From contig NZ_RZYA01000012.1 in NCBI RefSeq assembly GCF_004005495.1, forward strand, positions 1 through 64,000: a stretch of DNA of 64,000 bases, in the 5' to 3' direction. The number at the start of each line of letters is the position of its first letter. Within the stretch, counting starts at the first letter, position 1. The notes beneath the pieces are model-generated. The model saw nothing but the letters and a program-made list of their open reading frames with translations. It was not told the DNA's origin and made no database searches. This document shows, piece by piece, positions 9,244-18,442 of the stretch. Source of the stretch: Streptomyces antnestii. GTDB lineage: Bacteria; Actinomycetota; Actinomycetes; Streptomycetales; Streptomycetaceae. A program made the translations under genes and the position numbers.

Positions 9244-10643
9244 CTCGACTGAGCACTCGTACGAACAAGCCGCACGAGATCGTCGAGCGGGCCCTCGAAC
9301 TGTCCACGGCCGACGGCTGTGTGGTCATCGCCGACGAGCACTCCACCGCCAACCTGCGCTGGGCGGGCAACGCGCTCACGACGAACGGGGTCACGCGCGG
9401 GCGCACCCTCACGGTCATCGCGACCGTCGACGGCAAGGAGGGCACGGCCTCCGGTGTCGTCTCCCGCTCGGCCGTGACCGCGGACGACCTGGAGCCCCTG
9501 GTGCGGGCCGCCGAGGCCGCCGCCCGGGGCGCGGCCCCCGCGGAGGACGCCGGGCCGCTGGTCTCCGGTGTGCCGCACTCCCCCGACTTCACGGACGCGC
9601 CGGCCGAGACGTCGTCGGCCGTCTTCGCGGACTTCGCGCCCGCGCTCGGCGAGTCGTTCGCCCGCGCCCGAGCGGGCGGCCGCGAGCTGTACGGCTTCGC
9701 CAACCACGAGCTCGTATCGAGCTATCTCGGTACGTCGACGGGCCTGCGCCTGCGGCACGACCAGCCGAACGGGACCCTGGAGGTGAACGCGAAGTCGCCG
9801 GACCGGACGCGTTCGGCGTGGGCCGGCCGCTCCACGCGCGACTTCAAGGACGTCGACCCGGGCGCGCTCGACGCCGAGCTTGCGCGGCGCCTCGACTGGG
9901 CGCGCCGCCGTATCGAGCTGCCCGCAGGGCGCTACGAGACGCTGCTGCCGCCGACCGCGGTCGCCGACCTGCTGATCTACCAGCTGTGGTCGGCCGCGGC
10001 CCGGGACGCCGCCGAGGGCCGGACGGTCTTCAGCAAGCCGGGCGGCGGCACGCGGGTCGGCGAGCGGCTCACGGAGCTGCCGCTGACGCTGCGCAGCGAC
10101 CCGAACGAGCCGGGCCTGGAGTCGGCCCCGTTCGTCCTCGCCCACGCCTCGGGCGACAGCGCCTCCGTCTTCGACAACGGGCTGCCGCTCGCGCCGACGG
10201 ACTGGGTGCGCGAGGGCGAGCTGGCGCATCTGACGACGACCCGGCACAGCGCGGGCCTCACGGGTCTGCCGGTGGCCCCGGCGATCGACAACCTGATCCT
10301 GGACGGCGGCGAGGACCGCTCCCTGGACGAGATGGTCGCGGCCACCGGGCGCGGGCTCCTGCTGACCTGCCTCTGGTACATCCGCGAGGTCGATCCGGCG
10401 ACGCTGCTGCTGACCGGCCTGACCCGGGACGGCGTGTACCTGGTGGAGGACGGCGAGGTGGTCGGCGAGGTGAACAACTTCCGGTTCAACGAGTCCCCCG
10501 TCGGCCTCCTGGGACGCGCCGTGGAGGCCGGGCGCACGGAAAAGACACTGCCCAGGGAGTGGAGCGACTGGTTCACCAGAGCTGCGATGCCGGCCCTGCG
10601 GGTGCCGGACTTCAACATGAGCTCGGTCAGCCAGGGCGTCTGA
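9240..10643 (+). CDS. tldE: TldE/PmbA family metalloprotease subunit
   Basis: 467-aa PmbA/TldE-type partner of TldD. It has the same overall fold features, including the C-terminal VNNFRFNESPVGLL segment, but lacks the HExxxH zinc site, as expected for the non-catalytic subunit of the heterodimer. Overlaps tldD by 4 nt. Confidence 0.92.
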
Positions 10644-10707
10644 CCGCCCCGGTCCCGGCCGTAGACTGGCGCGTACCCATCAGCACTTCTCGAGGAGACA
10701 CACGACC

Positions 10708-11976
10708 GTGACGGACATCGTCGACGAGCTGAAGTGGCGGGGCCTGTTCTCCCTGTCCACCGACGAAGATGCACTGCGTAAGGCGCTCGCGGACGGTCCC
10801 GTCACGTTCTATTGCGGCTTCGACCCGACCGCGGCCTCCCTGCACGTCGGCCACCTGGTCCAGGTGCTCACCGTGCGCAGGCTCCAGCAGGCGGGCCACC
10901 GCCCGCTGGCGCTCGTGGGCGGGGCCACGGGCCAGATCGGTGACCCGCGGCCGACGGCCGAGCGCACCCTGAACGACCCGGAGACGGTCGCGAACTGGGT
11001 GAACCGGCTGCGTTCGCAGATCGAGCCGTTCCTGTCCTTCGAGGGCGAGAACGCCGCGGTCATGGTGAACAACCTGGACTGGACGGCCGGCATGTCGGCC
11101 ATCGAGTTCCTGCGCGACATCGGCAAGCACTTCCGCGTCAACAAGATGCTCACGAAGGACTCGGTCGCCAAGCGCCTGGAGTCCGACCAGGGCATCAGCT
11201 ACACGGAGTTCAGCTACCAGCTCCTGCAGGGCATGGACTTCCTGGAGCTGTACCGGCGCTACGGCTGCACGCTCCAGCAGGGCGGATCCGACCAGTGGGG
11301 CAACCTCACCGCGGGTCTCGACCTGATCCACCGCCTGGAGCCGGACGCCACCGTGCACGCGATGGCGACGCCGCTGATGGTCAAGGCGGACGGCACCAAG
11401 TTCGGCAAGTCCGAGAGCGGCGCCGTCTGGCTCGACCCGGAGATGACGACCCCGTACGCGTTCTACCAGTTCTGGCTGAACGTGGACGACCGGGACATCT
11501 CGACCTACATGCGGATCCTGTCCTTCAAGTCCCGCGAGGAGCTGGAGGAGCTGGAGAAGGTCACCGAGGAGCGGCCACAGGCGCGGACCGCCCAGCGTGC
11601 CCTGGCCGAAGAGCTGACGACGCTGGTGCACGGCGCCGACCAGTGCGCTGCCGTCATCGCCGCGTCCAAGGCGCTGTTCGGGCAGGGCGATCTCGGTGAG
11701 CTGGACGAGGCGACCCTCGCGGCCGCGCTGTCCGAGCTGCCGTACGCGAAGGTCGACGAGCTCGGCACGGTCGTGGACCTGCTCGCCGAGGTGGGTCTCG
11801 TGGCGAGCAAGTCGGCCGCGCGGCGCACGGTGAAGGAGGGCGGCGCGTACGTGAACAACGTGAAGGTCGCTTCCGAGGACGCCGTGCCGGCCCGCGAGGA
11901 CCTGCTGCACGGGCGCTGGCTCGTGCTGCGCCGCGGCAAGAAGAACCTGGCGGCGATCGAGGTCGCCGGCGCCTGA
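10708..11976 (+). CDS. tyrS: Tyrosyl-tRNA synthetase
   Basis: Charges tRNA-Tyr. 422-aa class I synthetase with the HIGH variant HVGH (H46, H49), the KMSKS variant KFGKS (K231-S235) and a C-terminal S4-type RNA-binding region (ASKSAARRTVKEGGAYVNN). GTG start with GAGGAG 10 nt upstream. No T-box leader was seen in the 64 bases after tldE. Confidence 0.97.
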   Translation: MTDIVDELKWRGLFSLSTDEDALRKALADGPVTFYCGFDPTAASLHVGHLVQVLTVRRLQQAGHRPLALVGGATGQIGDPRPTAERTLNDPETVANWVNRLRSQIEPFLSFEGENAAVMVNNLDWTAGMSAIEFLRDIGKHFRVNKMLTKDSVAKRLESDQGISYTEFSYQLLQGMDFLELYRRYGCTLQQGGSDQWGNLTAGLDLIHRLEPDATVHAMATPLMVKADGTKFGKSESGAVWLDPEMTTPYAFYQFWLNVDDRDISTYMRILSFKSREELEELEKVTEERPQARTAQRALAEELTTLVHGADQCAAVIAASKALFGQGDLGELDEATLAAALSELPYAKVDELGTVVDLLAEVGLVASKSAARRTVKEGGAYVNNVKVASEDAVPAREDLLHGRWLVLRRGKKNLAAIEVAGA

Positions 11977-11982
11977 GCGCAC

Positions 11983-12037
11983 CACGCAAGAGAAGGGCGG
12001 CCCCGCACCTGGTGCGGGGCCGCCCTTCTCTTGCGTG
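11983..12037. terminator. Bidirectional terminator, 27-bp perfect arms
   Basis: Perfect inverted repeat (11983-12009 with 12011-12037). It sits exactly between the tyrS 3' end and the stop codon (12038-12040) of the convergent gene, serving both. Confidence 0.95.
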
Positions 12038-12313
12038 TCAGGTGCGTTGCTTGTTGCCGCGCAGGGCCACCCAGGCCATGTCGCCGAGCCACACGATGAC
12101 GACGGCTCCGGCCAGTTGGAGGAGGTGGCGGGTCCAGTCGATGCCCTTGGTGTCGTTGACCCCGATCCAGGTGGCGACCGAGTTGCCCACCACGCTGCCG
12201 AGGATGCCGAAGATCACGGTCAGCCACAGCGGGATCTGCTGCTTGCCGGGGATGATCGCCTTCGCGATCAGCCCGAGCACCAGACCCACGATGATCGCCC
12301 ACAACCAGCCCAT
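12038..12313 (-). CDS. GlsB/YeaQ/YmgE family stress-response membrane protein
   Basis: 91-aa protein with three hydrophobic segments and the family signature IIVGLVLGLIAKAIIPGKQQ, IFGILGSVVGN and a following tail. Members are small inner-membrane proteins linked to envelope or acid stress; their biochemical role is unknown. ATG preceded by GGAGG at 8 nt. The 212 bases upstream contain no further gene. Confidence 0.88.
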   Translation of the reverse strand: MGWLWAIIVGLVLGLIAKAIIPGKQQIPLWLTVIFGILGSVVGNSVATWIGVNDTKGIDWTRHLLQLAGAVVIVWLGDMAWVALRGNKQRT

Positions 12314-12525
12314 ACTTTCGCCTCCTCCGTGGCGCGCGGCGCGCGTCTGCGCTCAGTCTTGGCCGATACGCCATACGGCGCATGTCGGGCGCGTCCGTAC
12401 GCGGTGCGGCCCGATCGGGTGCGCCCAGGTGGGCCTGACCCGGTCTCCGCGACGGCGCAGGCCGGGCGTACCGTGGAAGCAGTCGGAACGGGGAGAGTCC
12501 GGCATGGGCAGGCAGGCGGTGGAAC

Positions 12526-12915
12526 GTGATGCGGAAGCAGAGCAGCGGCGAGGTTTTCCGGATCACCGGGGCGAGGCAGAGTCTCGCCGAGGACGTCCGC
12601 GGCCGGCAGCGTCGCTATGTGATTTCGATGTCGGTCCGCACGGTGTCCGTGATCCTCGGTGTCGCGCTGTGGAATGTCGAGCGCCCGGTCGCGATCGCGG
12701 CCATGGTGATCGGTCTGCTGCTCCCCTACATCGCCGTCGTGATCGCCAACGCGGGCCGGGAGAACGCCCCTTCACTCCCGTCGACGTACGTTCGGGCGCC
12801 GGCACGGCCGATGCTCACGCCGCCCCCCGCGGCGGGTCCCGCGGAATCCGTTCCGGAGGACACGGCCGGGGCGCAGCACGAGGAAGAGCGTGATCACTCG
12901 GGCGACCGCGGCTGA
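12526..12915 (+). CDS. DUF3099 domain membrane protein
   Basis: 129-aa protein. An N-terminal basic part (RITGARQSLAEDVRGRQRRY) precedes two transmembrane segments (about residues 34-52 and 55-75) and a Pro/Glu-rich cytoplasmic tail. The layout matches the actinobacterial DUF3099 family. Function unknown. It starts with GTG immediately followed by ATG, so the true start is at 12526 or 12529. Confidence 0.8.
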   Translation: MMRKQSSGEVFRITGARQSLAEDVRGRQRRYVISMSVRTVSVILGVALWNVERPVAIAAMVIGLLLPYIAVVIANAGRENAPSLPSTYVRAPARPMLTPPPAAGPAESVPEDTAGAQHEEERDHSGDRG

Positions 12916-13006
12916 CCACGGACGATCCGCAAAGCTCAAGAAAAGCTCAGATCAATCATGTAGATCCGGTGCCGGGCGGACGGTCCCCCATGACATACTT
13001 CCTACG

Positions 13007-13074
13007 CGCTCCGCATCCCCCGTCGGAGCGACAGACCGACGCCGGGCAGCTCCCCCCGTGGCTGCTCGGCGTCG
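13007..13074 (+). other. Two adjacent hairpins, possible small RNA or terminator
   Basis: First hairpin CGCTCCG/CGGAGCG at 13007-13030, then a 14-nt-arm stem at 13037-13050 with 13061-13074, followed by CCTTGTTT. It lies between the DUF3099 gene and the small Cys protein gene. The second stem plus T-rich tail could be the DUF3099 terminator. Confidence 0.5.
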
Positions 13075-13119
13075 CCTTGTTTCCGGGGCCTTGTTCAGAC
13101 GTAGTTGGTGGCCTTACCC

Positions 13120-13326
13120 GTGAGTGAAGAAACCCCGATCTGTTCCGCCAAGGGCTGCCGCGCAGACGCTGTCTGGGTGCTCGCATGGAACAACCCCAAG
13201 CTGCACACGCCGGACCGGCGCAAGACGTGGCTCGCGTGCGAGGAGCACCGCGAGCACCTCTCCCAGTTCCTGGGTGTGCGGGGCTTCCTCAAGGACGTGG
13301 TGGCCCTCAAGGACTGGGACGCCTGA
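13120..13326 (+). CDS. Small Cys/His conserved protein
   Basis: 68-aa soluble protein. Residue pattern includes CSAKGCRADA at the N-terminus and ACEEHREHL in the middle, a possible zinc site. I recall similar short actinobacterial proteins being annotated only as hypothetical. GTG at 13120 gives MSEETPICSAKG; an in-frame TTG at 13105 is an alternative. The stop codon begins a 17-bp tandem repeat. Confidence 0.7.
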   Translation: MSEETPICSAKGCRADAVWVLAWNNPKLHTPDRRKTWLACEEHREHLSQFLGVRGFLKDVVALKDWDA

Positions 13327-13366
13327 CCGACCGGGATTGCTGACCGACCGAGATTCCTGACCGACC
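13323..13366 (+). repeat. 17-bp tandem repeat at the stop codon
   Basis: CTGACCGACC recurs at 13323, 13340 and 13357. The first copy contains the stop TGA (13324), and the later TGAs at 13341 and 13358 fall in the other two frames. Confidence 0.85.
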
Positions 13367-13381
13367 CCGCACCTGCCTCGG

Positions 13382-14371
13382 TCAGCCGCCGATCGCCGAC
13401 ATCGGGCGCTCGGGCTGGAGGAACGTCGGGTCGTCCAGACCGGAACCGGCCTTCTTTCCCCACATCGCGAGCTTCCAGATGCGGGCGATCTCGTCGTCCC
13501 CGCTGTCCGAGCGCAGGGCCGCCCGCAGGTCCGTCTCCTCGGTGGCGAACAGGCACGTGCGGACCTGTCCGTCGGCGGTGAGCCGGGTGCGGTCGCAGGC
13601 CGAGCAGAACGGGCGGGTGACGGAGGCGATGACGCCGACGCGCTGCGGTCCGCCGTCGACCACCCAGCGCTCGGCGGGGGCGGAGCCGCGCTCCTCGGAG
13701 CCCTCGGCCGTGAGGTCGAAGCGCGTCCGCAGGGACGCCAGGATGTCACCGGCGGTGATCATGCCGTCGCGCTTCCAGCCGTGCTGGGCGTCGAGGGGCA
13801 TCTGCTCGATGAAGCGCAGCTCGTAGTCGTGCTCGACGGCCCAGGCGAGGAGGTCGGGGGCCTCGTCGTCGTTCAGCCCCGGCATCAGGACGGAGTTGAC
13901 CTTGACGGGGGTCAGGCCGGCCTCGCGGGCGGCTTCGAGGCCCTCGATGACGTCCTTGTGGCGGTCGCGGCGGGTGAGGGTCTTGAAGACGTCGGGGCGC
14001 AGGGTGTCGAGCGAGACGTTCACCCGGTCGAGGCCGGCCGTCTTGAGGGCTGCGGCGGTGCGCTTGAGTCCGATGCCGTTCGTCGTCAGGGACATCCTGG
14101 GGCGGGGCTCCAGCTGGGCCACGCGCTCCACGATGCCGACGAGGCCGGGGCGCAGCAGGGGCTCGCCGCCGGTGAACCTGACCTCGGTGATGCCGAGCTG
14201 CGTGACGGCTATCCGGATGAGGCGGACGATCTCGTCGTCGGTCAGCAGGTCGGGCTTGGCCAGCCACTGCAGTCCCTCTTCGGGCATGCAGTACGTACAC
14301 CGGAGATTGCACCGGTCGGTCAGTGAGACGCGGAGGTCGGTGGCCACTCGGCCGTAGGTGTCGATGAGCAC
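13382..14371 (-). CDS. moaA: GTP 3',8-cyclase MoaA
   Basis: Radical SAM enzyme starting molybdenum cofactor synthesis: GTP to 3',8-cyclo-7,8-dihydro-GTP. 329 aa. The N-terminal SAM cluster motif is CNLRCTYC (C21, C25, C28), the C-terminal second cluster uses C256, C259 and C273, and the C-terminus is the conserved GG dipeptide. No other moa gene is adjacent. Confidence 0.96.
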   Translation of the reverse strand: MLIDTYGRVATDLRVSLTDRCNLRCTYCMPEEGLQWLAKPDLLTDDEIVRLIRIAVTQLGITEVRFTGGEPLLRPGLVGIVERVAQLEPRPRMSLTTNGIGLKRTAAALKTAGLDRVNVSLDTLRPDVFKTLTRRDRHKDVIEGLEAAREAGLTPVKVNSVLMPGLNDDEAPDLLAWAVEHDYELRFIEQMPLDAQHGWKRDGMITAGDILASLRTRFDLTAEGSEERGSAPAERWVVDGGPQRVGVIASVTRPFCSACDRTRLTADGQVRTCLFATEETDLRAALRSDSGDDEIARIWKLAMWGKKAGSGLDDPTFLQPERPMSAIGG

Positions 14372-14457
14372 GTGGGCCCCCTCTCCGATGCGGGTCAGAT
14401 ACGTGTGAGCCTACGTGATGGGTCTGACAGTCGTGGGCGCCCGATCCCACGGGAGCG

Positions 14458-14505
14458 GGACGGCCGCGTCGTAGGTCTCTACGACAACCAGCGGCGCGGC
14501 CGTCC
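14458..14505 (-). terminator. Terminator downstream of the acetate symporter gene
   Basis: 11-bp outer stem (14458-14468 with 14495-14505) enclosing an inner TCGTAG/CTACGA hairpin. It lies 12 nt past the symporter stop on the minus strand. Confidence 0.75.
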
Positions 14506-14516
14506 GGATCCGCAGG

Positions 14517-16145
14517 TCAGTGGGCTCCCGTGCCGGTCAGGGACCGGACTTCGAGCTCCGCGTACTTGCCGGCGTCGGCCTTCTCCTTGGACAGGAGGGT
14601 GCCGAGCCAGCCGAGCAGGAAGCCGACGGGGATCGAGATGATGCCCGGGTTCTCCAGCGGGAACCAGTGGAAGTCGACGCCCTTGAACATGGACGTCTTC
14701 GGGTTGCCGGACACGACGGGCGAGAACAGCACCAGGAAGACGGCCGTGAAGAGGCCTCCGTAGATCGACCAGAGGGCGCCCCGGGTGGTGAAGCGCTTCC
14801 AGAAGAGGCTGTAGAGGATCGTCGGCAGGTTGGCGGAGGCGGCGACCGCGAAGGCGAGCGCGACCAGCCCGGCCACGTTCAGGTCGCGGGCGAGGGCGCC
14901 GAGGCCGATGGAGACGATGCCGATGAAGACGGTCGCCCAGCGGGCCGCCTTCATCTCCTCCTTCTCGGAGGCGTTGCCCTTCTTGATGACGTTCGCGTAG
15001 ATGTCGTGCGCGAACGAGGAGGACGAGGCGAGGGTGAGGCCCGCGACGACCGCGAGGATCGTGGCGAACGCGACCGCCGAGATCGTGGCGAGGAGGATCG
15101 CGCCCCACGACGAGTCGACGCCGCCCAGGTGCAGGGCGAGCAGGGGCGCCGCGGTGTTGCCCGCCGGGTTGGAGGCGATGATCTCGTCCGGCTTGATGAG
15201 GGCGGCGGCGCCGAAGCCGAGGGCGATGGTCATCAGGTAGAAGGCGCCGATGATGCCGATCGCCCAGTTCACGGACTTACGGGCGGCCTTCGCGGTGGGG
15301 ACCGTGTAGAAGCGGATCAGGATGTGCGGCAGGCCCGCGGTGCCGAGGACGAGCGCGATGCCGAGCGAGATGAAGTCGATCTTCGACGTGGGCGTGGCGC
15401 CGTACTTGAGGCCCGGCTCCAGGAACGCGGCGCCCTTGCCGCTGTTGGAGGCGGCCTTGCCGAGCAGGTCGGAGATGTTGAAGTGGAACTTCAGCAGGAC
15501 CAGGAAGGTGAGCAGGAGCGTGCCCGCGATGAGGAGCACGGCCTTGACCATCTGGACCCAGGTGGTGCCCTTCATGCCGCCGATGGTGACGTACACGATC
15601 ATCAGGACGCCGACGAGGGCGACGATGCCGACCTTGCCCGCGTCGGACGTGATGCCGAGCAGCAGCGAGACGAGGACGCCCGCGCCCGCCATCTGTGCGA
15701 GCAGGTAGAAGATCGAGACGACGATCGTGGAGGTGCCGGCGGCGGTGCGGACCGGGCGCTGGCGCATCCGGTAGGCGAGGACGTCGCCCATGGTGTAGCG
15801 GCCGGAGTTGCGCAGCGGCTCGGCGACCAGGAGCAGGGCGACGAGCCAGGCGACGAGGAAGCCGATGGAGTAGAGGAAGCCGTCGTAGCCGAAGAGGGCG
15901 ATGGCGCCGGCGATGCCGAGGAACGAGGCGGCGGACATGTAGTCGCCGGAGACGGCGAGGCCGTTCTGGAAGCCGGTGAACTGGCGGCCGCCCGCGTAGA
16001 AATCGGCGGCGCTGCGGGTCTGGCGGCCCGCCCAGACGGTGATCACCAGGGTGGCGAGGACGAACACCGCGAACAGGGAGATGATCAGCGGCCGGTGCTG
16101 TGTCGCCTCACCCGCGGCGAGTACCTGCGTGACTGCGGGGCTCAT
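14517..16145 (-). CDS. actP: Cation/acetate symporter, sodium:solute symporter family
   Basis: 542-aa membrane protein with about 13 transmembrane segments. Family hallmarks include TRSAADFYAGGRQFTGFQNG and SGDYMSAASFLG near the N-terminus, as in ActP/MctC monocarboxylate permeases. It probably imports acetate and related short acids. It overlaps the upstream DUF485 gene by ATGA, the classic yjcH-actP arrangement. The longer open frame from 16220 is rejected because it runs into DUF485. Confidence 0.92.
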   Translation of the reverse strand: MSPAVTQVLAAGEATQHRPLIISLFAVFVLATLVITVWAGRQTRSAADFYAGGRQFTGFQNGLAVSGDYMSAASFLGIAGAIALFGYDGFLYSIGFLVAWLVALLLVAEPLRNSGRYTMGDVLAYRMRQRPVRTAAGTSTIVVSIFYLLAQMAGAGVLVSLLLGITSDAGKVGIVALVGVLMIVYVTIGGMKGTTWVQMVKAVLLIAGTLLLTFLVLLKFHFNISDLLGKAASNSGKGAAFLEPGLKYGATPTSKIDFISLGIALVLGTAGLPHILIRFYTVPTAKAARKSVNWAIGIIGAFYLMTIALGFGAAALIKPDEIIASNPAGNTAAPLLALHLGGVDSSWGAILLATISAVAFATILAVVAGLTLASSSSFAHDIYANVIKKGNASEKEEMKAARWATVFIGIVSIGLGALARDLNVAGLVALAFAVAASANLPTILYSLFWKRFTTRGALWSIYGGLFTAVFLVLFSPVVSGNPKTSMFKGVDFHWFPLENPGIISIPVGFLLGWLGTLLSKEKADAGKYAELEVRSLTGTGAH

Positions 16146-16552
16146 GCGCCGCCCTCCATCCGGGACTTGATCGCCTCGGCCTTGGGGTCGAGCCTGTTGG
16201 CGGCGTGGCGGGAGTACCACCAGGCGATGAGGAACGTGGTCAGGAACTGGGCGAGGCCCAGGACGAGGGCGACGTTGATGTTGCCGAAGAGCTTGGTGCC
16301 CATGAAGTCGCCCGCGTAGTTCGACAGCAGGACGTACAGCAGGTACCAGGCGATGAAGGCGACGGTCAGCGGGAAGGCGAACGAACGGTGCGTGTGGCGC
16401 AGTTCGGCGAACTCCGCGCTCTCCTGCTCAGCGATGAATTCCGCCGTGGTGGGCGGTGCGGGTCGGGTGCCGGAGCCGCCTTTCGACGGTGGCGGTGCAT
16501 CGGTGGCCACGGAGTCTCCTCGCGGTACGGGTGCGGCGGGTGAAGCGGACAT
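16142..16552 (-). CDS. DUF485 membrane protein (YjcH-like) partner of the acetate symporter
   Basis: 136 aa with a Pro/Ser-rich N-terminal tail and two transmembrane helices (SFAFPLTVAFIAWYLLYVLL and the following NVALVLGLAQFLTTFLIAWW). DUF485 proteins are encoded directly upstream of ActP-type symporters, as here. The start is ambiguous: ATG 16552, or ATG 16570, which abuts the CRP-like palindrome. Confidence 0.88.
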   Translation of the reverse strand: MSASPAAPVPRGDSVATDAPPPSKGGSGTRPAPPTTAEFIAEQESAEFAELRHTHRSFAFPLTVAFIAWYLLYVLLSNYAGDFMGTKLFGNINVALVLGLAQFLTTFLIAWWYSRHAANRLDPKAEAIKSRMEGGA

Positions 16553-16570
16553 GGCGTTCTCGGACCTCAT

Positions 16571-16586
16571 AGTGACGTGGATCACG
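16571..16586 (-). promoter_or_regulatory. CRP/GlxR-like binding site
   Basis: AGTGACGTGGATCACG matches the TGTGA-N6-TCACA pattern of cAMP receptor proteins at GTGA and TCAC, and is embedded in a larger ACGTG-GAT-CACGT palindrome. It lies immediately upstream of the DUF485-symporter operon, where cAMP-dependent control of acetate uptake would be logical. Confidence 0.6.
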
Positions 16587-16844
16587 TGGGCCGGGTGGCG
16601 ATGGTAGGGCCGCCCGACGTGATCCGACAGGGGGCGTCGATCGTGCGCGTGCCCCCTGCTCAACGTCACGGGGACACGCGCGCGTCGGTTCAACTGCCTT
16701 GCCCGGTCATGCGTTTTCTTTGGGAAATCATTGCTGGCCTGCGAGGACCCGGGATACGTTCACCCCTGCACCACGCGTCATGTACCTGCCCGGGCACCAC
16801 TGTGTTCGGGCTTTTCCATATACGACGGATGATGTGGAGATCCC

Positions 16845-18389
16845 ATGGCTCATCTGCGCTCCAGACGCCGCCCAGCTCTCACCCTGCCGCTCGGCCTCGC
16901 GCTCACCGCTTCCCTCGGCTTCCTGCCCGGCGCCGCGTCCGCCGCGCCGGCCGACTCCCCCGCGCCCGCGGCCCGTTCGGCCTCGGCCGACGCCGGGTCG
17001 CTCGCGTACGTCGTGAACACCGGGACGGACCAGCGCACCCTCGCCTCCGTGAAGAAGGCGATCGCCACGGCCGGCGGCACGGTCGTCGTCTCGTACGACA
17101 AGATCGGTGTGATCGTCGTCCACTCGTCCGCCGCCGACTTCGGCAGGCGGATCCGCGCGGCCGACGGCGTGACCTCGGCGGGCGCCACCCGTACGTCCCC
17201 GCTGAAGGCGGCCGGCACCACGGACGAGGGCGCCGCCCGGGTCCTGTCGAAGGATGAGGTCAAGTCCCTTGCCGCGCAGGCCACTTCGGGTGACGAGCCG
17301 CTCGAGGCCGACCAGTGGGACCTGCGGGCGATCGGCGCCGACAAGGCCGCGAGGATCAACCCCGGCAGCCGCGACGTCACGGTCGGCGTCATCGACACCG
17401 GCGTGGACGACACCCACCCGGACCTCGCCCCGAACTTCTCGGCGTCGCAGTCCGCGAACTGTGTCGGCGGCAAGGCCGACACCTCGCCCGGCGCCTGGCG
17501 CCCGTACAACCCGGCCGAGGACTACCACGGCACGCACGTCGCCGGTGAGATAGCCGCGGCCCGCAACGGCATAGGCGTCGCCGGGGTCGCTCCCGGCGTG
17601 AAGGTCGCGGGCATCAAGGTCAGCGACCCGGACGACGGCCTGTTCTACCCGGAGAACGTGGTCTGCGCCTTCGTGTTCGCCGCCGACCACGGCATCGAGG
17701 TCACCAACAACAGCTATTACGTGGACCCCTGGCTCTACAACTGCATGGACGACCCGGACCAGAAGGCCATCGTCGACGCGGTGAACCGGGCCCAGCTGTA
17801 CGCCCAGAAGAAGGGCACCGTGAACGTCGCGTCCGCCGGCAACTCCGGCGACGACCTGGACTCCGACGCGATCGTCGACGACTCCAGCCCCGACGACGCG
17901 ACGCCGGTCACCCGCACCATCGACCCGCACGAGTGCTTCGACGTGCCGACGCAGCTGCCGGGCGTCGTCACCGTCAGCGCCACCGGAGTCACGAACCTCA
18001 AGTCGTACTACTCCAGTTACGGCAAGAACGTCATCGACATCGCGGCCCCGGGCGGCGACAAGTACGTGAGCCCCACGGACACCCCGTCCAAGAACGGCCG
18101 CATCCTGTCCACGATGCCGGGCGGCCAGTACGGCTTCCTCCAGGGCACGTCGATGGCGTCCCCGCACGCGGCCGGTGTGCTCGCCCTCCTGAAGTCGGCG
18201 CACCCGGAGGCCACCCCGGCGCAGCTCCAGGCCCTCCTCAAGGCGCAGGCCGACAACCCGGGCTGCCCGGACAAGCCGTACGACTGGAACGGCGACGGCA
18301 AGGTCGACGCCACCTGCACGGGCGGCGGCCGCGTCAACAGCTTCTACGGCTTCGGCATCGTCGACGCGCTCGACGCCGTCAAGAAGTGA
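16845..18389 (+). CDS. Secreted S8 family serine protease (subtilisin-like), copy 1
   Basis: 514-aa pre-pro-protease. Signal peptide at residues 1-34 (RSRRRP then hydrophobic, AASAAP cleavage region), inhibitor-like prodomain to about residue 155, then the peptidase domain. Catalytic triad: D184 in VIDTGVDD, H228 in HGTHVAG, S436 in GTSMASPH. A WNGDGKVDATC segment near the C-terminus resembles a calcium-binding loop. ATG follows GGAG at 6 nt. It is followed after 53 nt by a paralogue. Confidence 0.95.
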   Translation: MAHLRSRRRPALTLPLGLALTASLGFLPGAASAAPADSPAPAARSASADAGSLAYVVNTGTDQRTLASVKKAIATAGGTVVVSYDKIGVIVVHSSAADFGRRIRAADGVTSAGATRTSPLKAAGTTDEGAARVLSKDEVKSLAAQATSGDEPLEADQWDLRAIGADKAARINPGSRDVTVGVIDTGVDDTHPDLAPNFSASQSANCVGGKADTSPGAWRPYNPAEDYHGTHVAGEIAAARNGIGVAGVAPGVKVAGIKVSDPDDGLFYPENVVCAFVFAADHGIEVTNNSYYVDPWLYNCMDDPDQKAIVDAVNRAQLYAQKKGTVNVASAGNSGDDLDSDAIVDDSSPDDATPVTRTIDPHECFDVPTQLPGVVTVSATGVTNLKSYYSSYGKNVIDIAAPGGDKYVSPTDTPSKNGRILSTMPGGQYGFLQGTSMASPHAAGVLALLKSAHPEATPAQLQALLKAQADNPGCPDKPYDWNGDGKVDATCTGGGRVNSFYGFGIVDALDAVKK

Positions 18390-18442
18390 CGCACCGGCCC
18401 GCCGCCCCGCACCCCCGAACCACGACGATCCCTGGAGACACC

